A DNA stretch of 64,000 nt, taken from contig JAAFAI010000001.1 of NCBI GenBank assembly GCA_018222405.1, positions 248,001 through 312,000 of the forward strand. The letters run 5' to 3'. Shown here one piece after another: positions 18,450 to 26,353 of the stretch. The notes under the pieces were generated by a model. The model was not told the origin of the DNA and ran no database searches. It was given only the letters and a program-made list of their open reading frames with translations. Numbering within the stretch: position 1 is the stretch's first letter; each line of letters begins with the position of its first letter. A program made the position numbers and the translations under genes. This DNA comes from Gammaproteobacteria bacterium (lineage in GTDB: Bacteria > Pseudomonadota > Gammaproteobacteria > Enterobacterales > Alteromonadaceae).

Positions 18450-18524
18450 AAGAAAAAAGCCGGCAAGGGGCCGGCTAACAAGTGGAGAAGTACCTTTAAC
18501 AAAGGTCACCAACAACTACGATGG
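18450..18524 (-). ncRNA. Candidate small RNA with anti-Shine-Dalgarno linker
   Basis: Read on the minus strand after a -10-like TATGGT (18531-18536), the segment contains a hairpin (ACCTTT GTT AAAGGT, 18492-18506) and a single-stranded linker ACTTCTCCACTT (around 18480-18491) complementary to a ribosome-binding site. It ends with a terminator stem AGCCGGC/GCCGGCT and a T-rich tail (18451-18476). The terminator is isolated: accC already ends at another one 180 bp earlier. No known RNA family was recognised, and the -35 (TTTAGT, 18-bp spacer) is weak. Confidence 0.4.
18451..18476 (-). terminator. Intrinsic terminator (isolated)
   Basis: Minus-strand stem AGCCGGC / GCCGGCT with a CCCTT loop followed by TTTTTTCT. 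It is the likely 3' end of the candidate small RNA, or a back-up terminator for accC. Confidence 0.75.
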
Positions 18525-18647
18525 GTCAATACCATAACAGTTGGCGTAAATTAAACTAAAGTCTAATCCAGAAATAAATATAAATGGAGTCGGTGAATTT
18601 TAGTAATCAAAAAAAACGATTTAGTTAATCGACAAAATAGAACCAAT

Positions 18648-18674
18648 AAAAAGGCATTCCGAAGAATGCCTTTT
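18648..18674 (-). terminator. Intrinsic terminator of the aroQ-accBC operon
   Basis: Stem GGCATTC / GAATGCC with a four-base loop flanked by A and T runs, 18 bp after the accC stop codon. Confidence 0.88.
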
Positions 18675-18691
18675 GTCTGATAGCGCTCTGA

Positions 18692-20032
18692 TTAGTTCAG
18701 GCCTAATTTTTTCTCGAGGTAGTGGATGTTAGTACCACCTGCGTAGAAGTTTTCGTCGGCCATAATGCGTTGCTGCAACGGAATGTTGGTTTTAATACCG
18801 TCAACCACCAGTTCGTCCAGCGCGTGACGCATACGTGCAATCGCTTCATCCCGGCTTTCACCGTAAGTGATAAGCTTGCCGATCATCGAGTCGTAGTAAG
18901 GCGGCACGGTATAACCGGCATAAATATGCGAGTCCCAACGAACGCCTAAGCCACCTGGAGGGTGGAACATTTCGATTTTGCCCGGACTTGGGATAAATGA
19001 GTTAGGATCTTCGGCGTTAATCCGACATTCAATGGCATGGCCACGGATTTGGATTTGCGACTGGTCGATAGACAGCGGTTGGCCGGCTGCAATGCGCAGC
19101 TGCTCTTTCACCAAGTCTACGCCAGTGATCATCTCTGATACCGGGTGTTCTACCTGAATACGGGTGTTCATTTCAATGAAATAGAACTCACCGTTTTCGT
19201 ACAGGAACTCAAAGGTACCGGCACCGCGATAGCCAATTTCGATACAGGCTTTGCGGCAACGATCGCCGATTTTATTGCGCATTTGCTCAGAAATACCCGG
19301 TGCCGGTGCTTCTTCTACCACTTTCTGGTGACGACGCTGCATCGAGCAGTCACGTTCACCCAGGTGGATCGCATTGCCCTGGCCATCAGCCAGTACCTGA
19401 ATTTCGACGTGGCGTGGGTTTTCGAGGAATTTTTCCATATAAACAACGCTATTACCAAAAGCGGCGCCCGCTTCTGCCTGCGTAGTTTCAATGGATTTAA
19501 TCAGTTCGGCTTCGCTGCGCACTACTCGCATACCACGACCACCCCCGCCACCGGCGGCTTTAACAATGATCGGATAGCCAATGCGCTTGGCAATGGCTTT
19601 ATTGCGCTCTACGTCATCGGTTAACGGGCCGTCAGAACCCGGTACGCAGGGTACACCGGCCTTTTTCATGGCATTAATCGCAGACACTTTGTCGCCCATC
19701 AGGTTGATGGTATCTGCTTTTGGACCGATGAAAATAAAGCCACTTTTCTCTACCGCATCCGCAAAATCGGCGTTTTCGGCTAAGAAGCCGTAACCGGGGT
19801 GAATGGCGATTGAGTTAGTGACTTCTGCCGCCGCAATAATGCGCGGAATGTTCAGATAACTTTCAGTAGCGGATGCATTACCGATACAAATTGATTCATC
19901 AGCAAGCAATACATGTTTAAGATTACGGTCGGCAGTGGAGTGCACCGCTACCGTTTTAATCCCAAGCTCTTTGCACGCTCGCAGGATCCGCAGGGCAATT
20001 TCACCGCGGTTAGCTATGAGTACTTTATCCAT
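18692..20032 (-). CDS. accC: Acetyl-CoA carboxylase biotin carboxylase subunit
   Basis: A 446-residue ATP-grasp enzyme that carboxylates the biotin on AccB with bicarbonate and ATP, the first step of fatty acid synthesis. Visible are [16 protein letters not shown], the glycine-rich ATP loop [32 protein letters not shown] and [26 protein letters not shown]. Length and order match the family closely. It is the last gene of aroQ-accB-accC, 11 bp after accB. Confidence 0.98.
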   Translation of the reverse strand: MDKVLIANRGEIALRILRACKELGIKTVAVHSTADRNLKHVLLADESICIGNASATESYLNIPRIIAAAEVTNSIAIHPGYGFLAENADFADAVEKSGFIFIGPKADTINLMGDKVSAINAMKKAGVPCVPGSDGPLTDDVERNKAIAKRIGYPIIVKAAGGGGGRGMRVVRSEAELIKSIETTQAEAGAAFGNSVVYMEKFLENPRHVEIQVLADGQGNAIHLGERDCSMQRRHQKVVEEAPAPGISEQMRNKIGDRCRKACIEIGYRGAGTFEFLYENGEFYFIEMNTRIQVEHPVSEMITGVDLVKEQLRIAAGQPLSIDQSQIQIRGHAIECRINAEDPNSFIPSPGKIEMFHPPGGLGVRWDSHIYAGYTVPPYYDSMIGKLITYGESRDEAIARMRHALDELVVDGIKTNIPLQQRIMADENFYAGGTNIHYLEKKLGLN

Positions 20033-20043
20033 GAGATTACCGT

Positions 20044-20487
20044 TTATTCGATGATGAACAGAGGCTGGTCGAATTCTACCGCTTCCTGGTTTTCTACCAG
20101 AATAGCTTTAACAACACCGGCTTTATCAGACTCGATTTGATTCATCATCTTCATGGCTTCTACGATACACAGAGTATCGCCAACATTAACGCTCTGACCT
20201 ACTTCAACGAACTCTTTGGCAGTAGGCGAAGAGGCGCGGTAGAAAGTCCCTACCATTGGAGATTTCACCGTATGGCCTGCAGGTGCTTCTGGCTCTGCCG
20301 GCGCGGCAGCAGGTGCTGGCGCGGCCGGTGCAGCCATTGGCGCCGGAGCGGCATAATGAACAGGTGCAGCAGCTTGCGAACTGCCACGGTGAATACGTAC
20401 AGATTCTTCACCTTCGGTGATTTCTAACTCGGCAATGCCTGATTCTTCGACCAGCTCAATCAGTTTTTTTATCTTTCTAATATCCAT
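20044..20487 (-). CDS. accB: Biotin carboxyl carrier protein
   Basis: A 147-residue carrier subunit of acetyl-CoA carboxylase. The N-terminal [23 protein letters not shown] motif, an Ala/Pro-rich flexible linker (about residues 42-75) and the C-terminal biotinyl domain are seen, with the biotinylated lysine in [11 protein letters not shown]. It works with AccC encoded immediately downstream. Confidence 0.98.
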   Translation of the reverse strand: MDIRKIKKLIELVEESGIAELEITEGEESVRIHRGSSQAAAPVHYAAPAPMAAPAAPAPAAAPAEPEAPAGHTVKSPMVGTFYRASSPTAKEFVEVGQSVNVGDTLCIVEAMKMMNQIESDKAGVVKAILVENQEAVEFDQPLFIIE

Positions 20488-20512
20488 AATCTGTCTCTGT
20501 TTGTCTTATCAA

Positions 20513-20947
20513 TTAGTGGGTAAAAATATCTGCTGCTGCGTCCAGGGCGAGCGAGTAGCCTTTAGCGCCAAAGCCTACTATCACGCCAGCAGCGATATCG
20601 GAAAAATAGGAATGATGTCGAAACGCTTCACGGGCGTGAACATTCGACAAATGCACTTCAATAAACGGGATGGATACACTCAACAGCGCATCTCGCAACG
20701 CTACGCTGGTATGCGTAAAGGCGGCGGGGTTGATGATAATGCCATCAACGTTACCCATGGCAGCATGGATACGGTCGATAAGCACCGCTTCCGAGTTGGA
20801 CTGCAAGTGTTCTAACTCTATACCCATGCCTTCGGCCTGCTTTGACAGACTTTCGACGATGTCCTTGAGTGTAGCGTGACCATATTTTTCTGGCTCGCGT
20901 TTGCCTAACATATTCAGGTTAGGGCCGTTCAGTAGAAGTATTTTCAT
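20513..20947 (-). CDS. aroQ: Type II 3-dehydroquinate dehydratase
   Basis: A 144-residue type II dehydroquinase that converts 3-dehydroquinate to 3-dehydroshikimate in the shikimate pathway. [20 protein letters not shown] carries the catalytic tyrosine region. [18 protein letters not shown] and [12 protein letters not shown] supply the substrate-binding Asn/His and active-site residues. aroQ directly upstream of accBC is a widespread gammaproteobacterial arrangement. The promoter should lie in 20948-21170. Confidence 0.97.
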   Translation of the reverse strand: MKILLLNGPNLNMLGKREPEKYGHATLKDIVESLSKQAEGMGIELEHLQSNSEAVLIDRIHAAMGNVDGIIINPAAFTHTSVALRDALLSVSIPFIEVHLSNVHAREAFRHHSYFSDIAAGVIVGFGAKGYSLALDAAADIFTH

Positions 20948-21179
20948 TAATCTTGTAGCTATCTTGCGGCTAAGTTCGGCATAAACACCAGTTATACATA
21001 AATTGGTGAATATTTAACACAAAAACCACGTTGAATTAATACTAAAATAAGCTTAATCGACAATTATAGTTAATAATTAAGATATCGCAGCAAAATACTG
21101 GTCTTATCAGGGGATTTAGCCGCAACTTCTCGATACTGAGATAGGCTCGAATAAATATTGTGGCTGCAGGAGGGTAAGG

Positions 21180-22226
21180 TTACAGGCGGTTGCCCCGGGC
21201 TTTACTGCGAATGGCTTCCGTTAGCTGTTTGGCAATCTCCGGGATTGGCAGCGATTTGTCTACGCCCCCGCGTTTAACCGCTTCTTTGGGCATACCATAT
21301 ACAACGCAGGTGGCTTCATCCTGCGCAAAGGTTGTAGCGCCTTTATCATGCATTGTGCGCATCCCCTGGGCTCCATCCCGGCCCATACCCGTGAGGATCA
21401 CGCCAAAGGCATTGTGGCCAACGTGTTCTGCAAGGCTATCAAACAAGACATCTACCGAGGGTTTATGGCCGCTAACCCGGCCCTCGTCACTCAGTTGGGT
21501 GCGGTAATCTGCGCCGTATTTAATGACGCTTAAATGCTGATCCCCCGGAGCCAGGTAAACATGACCGGGCAACAGGCGTTCATTATGCTGTGCCTCTTTA
21601 ACGGTCAGTGCACACTGGCTGTTAAGGCGTTTGGCGAATGATGTGGTAAAGCCTGGCGGCATATGTTGGGTCATCACCACCGCAGGAAAAGAAGCCGGCA
21701 GGCGTATCAGCAGATCCTTTATGGCTTCGGTGCCGCCGGTGCTGGCACCAATACCCACGATCAGTTCTGTGCCTGAATAAGTTAACTGGGTTTTGGTTAC
21801 CGATTCATTAGCTACCCGTTTTTTGACCCGGGCCCCGGCGGCTGCAATTATTTTGTCGGTTACCAGTTGCTGAAAAGCCAGGAACTTGGCCTGAACATCG
21901 ATTTTTGGCTTAGGAATAAAATCTACTGCACCCAGTTCCAGCGCCAGCATGGTGGCATCTGCGCCTTTTTCGGTCAGGGTTGAAATCATGACTACCGGGG
22001 TCGGCTTGGCTTTCATCAGGCGGTCCAGAAAGGTCAGGCCGTCGACCTTGGGCATTTCGATATCCAGCGTAATAACGTCGGGGCTGAACCGCTTAACCAT
22101 GTCTTTAGCGACATATGCATCCGGTGCCGTACCCACCAGGTTGAGGTCGGGGTGATTGGCAATAATTTGCGTCATCAATGATCGGATCAAGGCCGAATCA
22201 TCGACAACTAATACAGAAATAGACAT
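21180..22226 (-). CDS. cheB: Chemotaxis response regulator protein-glutamate methylesterase CheB
   Basis: A 348-residue two-domain protein that removes methyl groups from chemoreceptor glutamates. The receiver domain (1-120) has the phosphoacceptor aspartate in DVITLDIEMPK (Asp55). The C-terminal methylesterase domain (about 155-345) has the nucleophile Ser in GIGASTGG, the His in TQHMPPGFT and the Asp near GMGRDGA. It is the last gene of the chemosensory operon, 9 bp after cheD. Confidence 0.97.
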   Translation of the reverse strand: MSISVLVVDDSALIRSLMTQIIANHPDLNLVGTAPDAYVAKDMVKRFSPDVITLDIEMPKVDGLTFLDRLMKAKPTPVVMISTLTEKGADATMLALELGAVDFIPKPKIDVQAKFLAFQQLVTDKIIAAAGARVKKRVANESVTKTQLTYSGTELIVGIGASTGGTEAIKDLLIRLPASFPAVVMTQHMPPGFTTSFAKRLNSQCALTVKEAQHNERLLPGHVYLAPGDQHLSVIKYGADYRTQLSDEGRVSGHKPSVDVLFDSLAEHVGHNAFGVILTGMGRDGAQGMRTMHDKGATTFAQDEATCVVYGMPKEAVKRGGVDKSLPIPEIAKQLTEAIRSKARGNRL

Positions 22227-22235
22227 TAATAAACT

Positions 22236-22844
22236 CTAATCAAATAAATCGATATCACCGGATACGGGGGCTTCTTTAATCCGCATACGGTACTCGCTTT
22301 CACGATCAAGGATGGTGGTATTATGCATGGTTTTAATTTTGCGTACTTTTACTTCACCGGTTTCAACAAAAAAGTAAACCTTTCGAGGGTAAGGGCCAAG
22401 CAAGTCACGGGCGAGCACCGGGATGCGTTCAAGTTGAAGATAATCCAGCACAAACTCTGAGTTTCGTTCACCCACATTGTGTACAGTCAGCCCCTGCAGA
22501 ACGTTACCACCGCCAAACACTTTTGCTTCCAGTCGGTTTCTGGCGGCGCCCATTTTTAATAGCTCATTGATCAGAAGTTCCATAGCGTATGTGCCATAGC
22601 GTGCCGAACTGTTCATTTCTCCGGTCGTCACGAATTCGTCATTGGGCAGTAAAAAGTGGTTCATTCCACCGATTTTGGTAATCGGATCACGTAGACAAAC
22701 CGAAACACAAGACCCCAGCACGGTGACAATCATCGTGTTGTCTCGTGTTGCGTAGTATTCACCGGGCAAAATTTTAACCGCATCCCGGTCAAAATGGCGG
22801 TCAAAATAGCGGTTGGGTGCACTGTTATCCAATACGGCACTCAT
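22236..22844 (-). CDS. cheD: Chemoreceptor glutamine deamidase CheD
   Basis: A 202-residue CheD, which deamidates receptor glutamines and in some bacteria binds CheC/CheY. The catalytic Cys-His-Thr is in VLGSCVSVCLRD, GGMNHFLLP and the later EAKVFGGGNVL context. The start overlaps the cheR stop by four bases. The protein extends past the normal domain with a charged tail ending GDIDLFD, similar to the C-terminus of the first MCP of this operon (GEIELF). Confidence 0.95.
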   Translation of the reverse strand: MSAVLDNSAPNRYFDRHFDRDAVKILPGEYYATRDNTMIVTVLGSCVSVCLRDPITKIGGMNHFLLPNDEFVTTGEMNSSARYGTYAMELLINELLKMGAARNRLEAKVFGGGNVLQGLTVHNVGERNSEFVLDYLQLERIPVLARDLLGPYPRKVYFFVETGEVKVRKIKTMHNTTILDRESEYRMRIKEAPVSGDIDLFD

Positions 22845-23656
22845 ATCGGCTTCTCGTTTACCTGGTAGATGGTTTTGCCCCGGGCCCTCATAATGGCAGT
22901 TAAATGATTAAAGTTTTCAGAATGTCCGGCTACGTACCAACCGTTCGGCTTGAGTAATTTCACGATTCTATTAACGATGATTTCCTGAGTAGGTTTATCA
23001 AAATAAATCATCACATTGCGACAGAAGACGATATCAAGACCAGGGTCTACGCTATATTGCGGAGCCAACAGGTTTTGCTGAAAAAAATGAATCGAATTGC
23101 GCAATTCGGCAACGACCCTGGCTTTGCCAGCATTACTGCCTGTGCCCCGATGGAAAAAGCGCTTACGCCTTGCCAGGCTGAGTTTCTCGACCTGGTCAAT
23201 GGGGTAAATGCCTGCTTTGGCGCGTTCCAGCATTCGGCTATCGATATCAGATGCATAAATTTTCACGTTAGTAGCCAGCGATCCTCTCGCTTCTGCACAG
23301 GTCATGGCGATGGAGTAGGGTTCCTCGCCACTGCTGCTTGCTGTACACCATATTCGCAACGGTCCCGGATGGCTGTGTAAGTACTCGGCAAGTTGTTCAA
23401 AATGATGAGCTTCACGAAAAAACGACGTCAAATTCGTGGTCAGCGAATTAATAAAGTGTTCCGTTTCGTCCTGATGATTATCCAGATAATTCAGGTAAGC
23501 CTGAAAAGTAGTCAAATTTAACGCTCTCAGCCGCCTGGAAAGGCGGCTGTAAACCATGTTGTCCTTACTGTCCGCCAGGTTTATACCGGTAAGCGAACGA
23601 ATTTTCTGACGAACTGCATTAAACTCTTTGGTGGTAAAAGCGAATGGCTTTTCCAT
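22841..23656 (-). CDS. cheR: Chemotaxis protein methyltransferase CheR
   Basis: A 271-residue SAM-dependent methyltransferase that methylates receptor glutamates. An N-terminal helical domain (about 1-80) precedes the Rossmann domain with LRIWCTASSSGEEPYSIAM and DIVFCRNVMIYFDKPTQ. The beta subdomain that binds receptor C-terminal pentapeptides should be in the middle. The PAS-MCP encoded 13 bp upstream ends in such a pentapeptide (EWESF). Confidence 0.97.
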   Translation of the reverse strand: MEKPFAFTTKEFNAVRQKIRSLTGINLADSKDNMVYSRLSRRLRALNLTTFQAYLNYLDNHQDETEHFINSLTTNLTSFFREAHHFEQLAEYLHSHPGPLRIWCTASSSGEEPYSIAMTCAEARGSLATNVKIYASDIDSRMLERAKAGIYPIDQVEKLSLARRKRFFHRGTGSNAGKARVVAELRNSIHFFQQNLLAPQYSVDPGLDIVFCRNVMIYFDKPTQEIIVNRIVKLLKPNGWYVAGHSENFNHLTAIMRARGKTIYQVNEKPI

Positions 23657-23669
23657 TCATTTCGCCTTA

Positions 23670-25838
23670 CTAAAAGCTTTCCCATTCATCATCATCATTT
23701 GGTGCTGCGGCACTAAATTGTTGATTGCGAGGGGCGATAGACTTAGCAGGTACTCTGGGTTTAGACTTTGCAGTCGGTATCTGGGCAGCTACAGGCGCTG
23801 GTGCATGCTCGGTGCTGTCGCCAATATCAAAGAAATTAACCCGTGATATCAGTTGTGACGCCTGAGAACTCATACTTTCGGCGGCCGCTGCAGCTTGTTC
23901 TACCAGGGCTGCATTTTGCTGAGTCATTTCGTCCATCTGCACCACGGCTTTGTTAATTTCATCGATACCACTGGCCTGCTCGGCAGACGCTGACGCAATT
24001 TCAGACATGATGTCATTAACGCGTTGAATCGCTGTCACAATATCCCGCATGGTATCACCAGATTTATTAACCAGTTCATTACCGCTTTCCACTTTGGATA
24101 CTGAGTCTGATATCAGGCCTTTGATATCTTTTGCGGCATTGGCAGACCGTTGAGCAAGTGTGCGCACCTCTGAAGCCACTACCGCAAACCCACGGCCCTG
24201 TTCGCCAGCACGTGCGGCTTCGACCGCTGCGTTAAGTGCCAGAATATTGGTCTGGAAGGCAATGCCATCGATAACGCCGATAATATCCTCTATTTTCTTG
24301 GCTGACTGGTTGATGTCTGCCATGGTGCCAACTACCTGCTCTATCAATTTGCCGCCAGAGCTCGCCACTCGCGATGCCTCTGAGGCCAGGCCATTTGCCT
24401 GTTTAGCGTTGTCAGCGTTAAGCTGAACTGTACTGGTAAGCTCTTCCATACTGGAAGCGGTTTCTTCCAGGCTGGAGGCTTGTTGTTCTGTGCGAGAAGA
24501 CAAGTCGGCATTCCCTTTGGCGATTTCGTTTGACGCATTGTTAATGGTCTCAGAGCCGCTGCGAATTTCGAGGATGATGCTCGACAGATTCGACACGAAG
24601 TCATTAACCGATTCTGCCAGAGTCTCAAACTCGCCTTCATATTCACGCTCAAGGCGCTCTACAAGACTGCCTTTAGACATGGACAGCATTATCTGGCAGA
24701 TATCGTTAACTGCCATCTTTCTGCTGGTAATGTCGGTAGCATATTTGACAACTCTGAATACTTTGCCATTGTCATCCACGATAGGACTGTAGGTGGCCTG
24801 AATCCATATACTCTTGCCACCCTTGCCGACACGATTAAACTCGCCGGTCTGGAACTGACCGTCGCCTAATTGTTCCCAAAATAAGCGATATTCACTGCTT
24901 GAGCGTTCTTCCGGACTTATAAACATGCTGTGATGTTTGCCTTTTATTTCACTCAGCGTGTAGCCCACGGCATTCAGAAAATTGTCGTTGGCGTCAAGAA
25001 TTTTGCCGGTCGGGTCAAATTCAATGACCGCCTGTGATTGTTTTATCGCATTGATCTGCCCGGAGAAATAGGCATTTTTTAGCCTCTCCTCGGTAATATC
25101 GTTCGCGTATTCAACCACCCGGGTGACTTTGCCGTTGCTGGTAACCACCGGATTGTAGGAAGCCTGGATCCAGACTTCCTCTCCACGACTGTTAAAGCGT
25201 AAAAACTCCCCGGCAACATATTCGCCACGGTTCAATTTAGCCCACATTTCTTTATATTCAGCACTATTCGCCGTTTCACTGGCAACAAACATGCGATGCT
25301 GTTTACCTTCAATATCCCGCTCGTCATAACCCATCAGCGTTAGGAAGTTCTGGTTGGCGGTAAGAATTTCGCCTGAGGGGCGATATTCAACGACGCCCTG
25401 ACTGCGGTTGAGCGCGCCGAGCTTATTGGATGTCAGGTTGTATTCAGTCTTGTCGACCCACTCCACCATAGCGCCATCGGGATTCCCCTGAGCATCAAGA
25501 AGAGGCGTTAGTTTTAGGTCAAAGTTGACATCGCCAACCACAATCGATGATGACATCGGTGTTCGTAAGTCGGCCAGAATGCGTCGCTGGTGGCCTGGAT
25601 CCTTATGGAACTGGTCAATGTTTTGACCCACTAAGTTGTCAGCAGAAAAGTGCGGCAGCACGGTGCGGATGTCAGCTTCATACTTTTTGAGCAGGTTATA
25701 AACCGCCGGGTTCGCATAAATGATATTTCGATTTTTATCGGCCACCATGACACCTGATGAAATGGCATTGAGTGAAATTTCATAATATGCCGGCGTTTGT
25801 GGTTCTGGCTGGCCCCCAAAAAGGTTACGCAAGTTCAT
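23670..25838 (-). CDS. Soluble chemoreceptor with three PAS domains
   Basis: A 722-residue methyl-accepting chemotaxis protein without a signal peptide or membrane helices, so a cytoplasmic receptor. Three PAS-type domains (about 20-130, 140-255, 265-375; the latter two with WIQASYNPV / WIQATYSPI and a PAC end) are followed by a short linker and the signalling coiled coil with the tip motif [31 protein letters not shown]. It ends with a Pro/Ala-rich tail and EWESF, a CheR/CheB tether like the NWETF of E. coli receptors. PAS ligands (heme, FAD) cannot be read from the sequence. It overlaps cheW by four bases. Confidence 0.95.
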   Translation of the reverse strand: MNLRNLFGGQPEPQTPAYYEISLNAISSGVMVADKNRNIIYANPAVYNLLKKYEADIRTVLPHFSADNLVGQNIDQFHKDPGHQRRILADLRTPMSSSIVVGDVNFDLKLTPLLDAQGNPDGAMVEWVDKTEYNLTSNKLGALNRSQGVVEYRPSGEILTANQNFLTLMGYDERDIEGKQHRMFVASETANSAEYKEMWAKLNRGEYVAGEFLRFNSRGEEVWIQASYNPVVTSNGKVTRVVEYANDITEERLKNAYFSGQINAIKQSQAVIEFDPTGKILDANDNFLNAVGYTLSEIKGKHHSMFISPEERSSSEYRLFWEQLGDGQFQTGEFNRVGKGGKSIWIQATYSPIVDDNGKVFRVVKYATDITSRKMAVNDICQIMLSMSKGSLVERLEREYEGEFETLAESVNDFVSNLSSIILEIRSGSETINNASNEIAKGNADLSSRTEQQASSLEETASSMEELTSTVQLNADNAKQANGLASEASRVASSGGKLIEQVVGTMADINQSAKKIEDIIGVIDGIAFQTNILALNAAVEAARAGEQGRGFAVVASEVRTLAQRSANAAKDIKGLISDSVSKVESGNELVNKSGDTMRDIVTAIQRVNDIMSEIASASAEQASGIDEINKAVVQMDEMTQQNAALVEQAAAAAESMSSQASQLISRVNFFDIGDSTEHAPAPVAAQIPTAKSKPRVPAKSIAPRNQQFSAAAPNDDDEWESF

Positions 25839-26353
25839 ACTGAGCCCTCGTTTTGCTGATTCATGGTGTCAAAAATGCCGATTTCCCTGCTGGTAATCAG
25901 TCGTTCTATATTGACCAGAATGACTAGTCCGTCATCCACGCTGGCCAGGCCGTCCAGATAACGGCTGTCGAAAGCGACACCGAATTCCGGAGGCGGGTGA
26001 GTTTCGTCTTCGGTGACATTGATAACGTCTGACACGCTGTCGACTACAATGCCTACGATGCGGTCCTGCACGTTAAGCATAATGACAATAGTAAATTCGT
26101 TATAAGTGGCTTCGCTGACATTAAATTTCACCCGCAGATCGACAATTGGCACAATGTCGCCACGCAGGTTGATAACGCCTTTAATGAAGTCAGGGGCATT
26201 GGCTATTTTCGTGACCGGTTCGTAGCCACGAATTTCCTTCACCTGGATTATGGCCAGGCCATACTGCTCCTCACCTAACATGAATGTCAGATATTCCTTG
26301 CTTGCACCACCAGTTGCTGCGATGGCAGCGTCCTGAGATGACACGGTATTCAT
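25835..26353 (-). CDS. cheW: Chemotaxis coupling protein CheW
   Basis: A 172-residue adaptor linking receptors to CheA. The segments YLTFMLGEEQYGLAIIQVKEIRGYEPVTKIANAP and FIKGVINLRGDIVPIVDLRVKF are textbook CheW. It shares one base with the cheA stop (TGATG) and overlaps the next gene by four bases, so it is tightly coupled within the operon. Confidence 0.97.
   Translation of the reverse strand: MNTVSSQDAAIAATGGASKEYLTFMLGEEQYGLAIIQVKEIRGYEPVTKIANAPDFIKGVINLRGDIVPIVDLRVKFNVSEATYNEFTIVIMLNVQDRIVGIVVDSVSDVINVTEDETHPPPEFGVAFDSRYLDGLASVDDGLVILVNIERLITSREIGIFDTMNQQNEGSV

Larger units (their letters stand above)
18356..18691. other. 336-bp intergenic region holding two terminators and a candidate small RNA
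   Basis: No protein-coding frame is supported. It contains the accC terminator (18653-18674) and a second hairpin with T-run (18451-18476), both in minus orientation. Between them is a promoter-like sequence and a hairpin, described as a candidate small RNA. The leader of the outer-membrane protein gene occupies the low-coordinate end. Confidence 0.6.
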
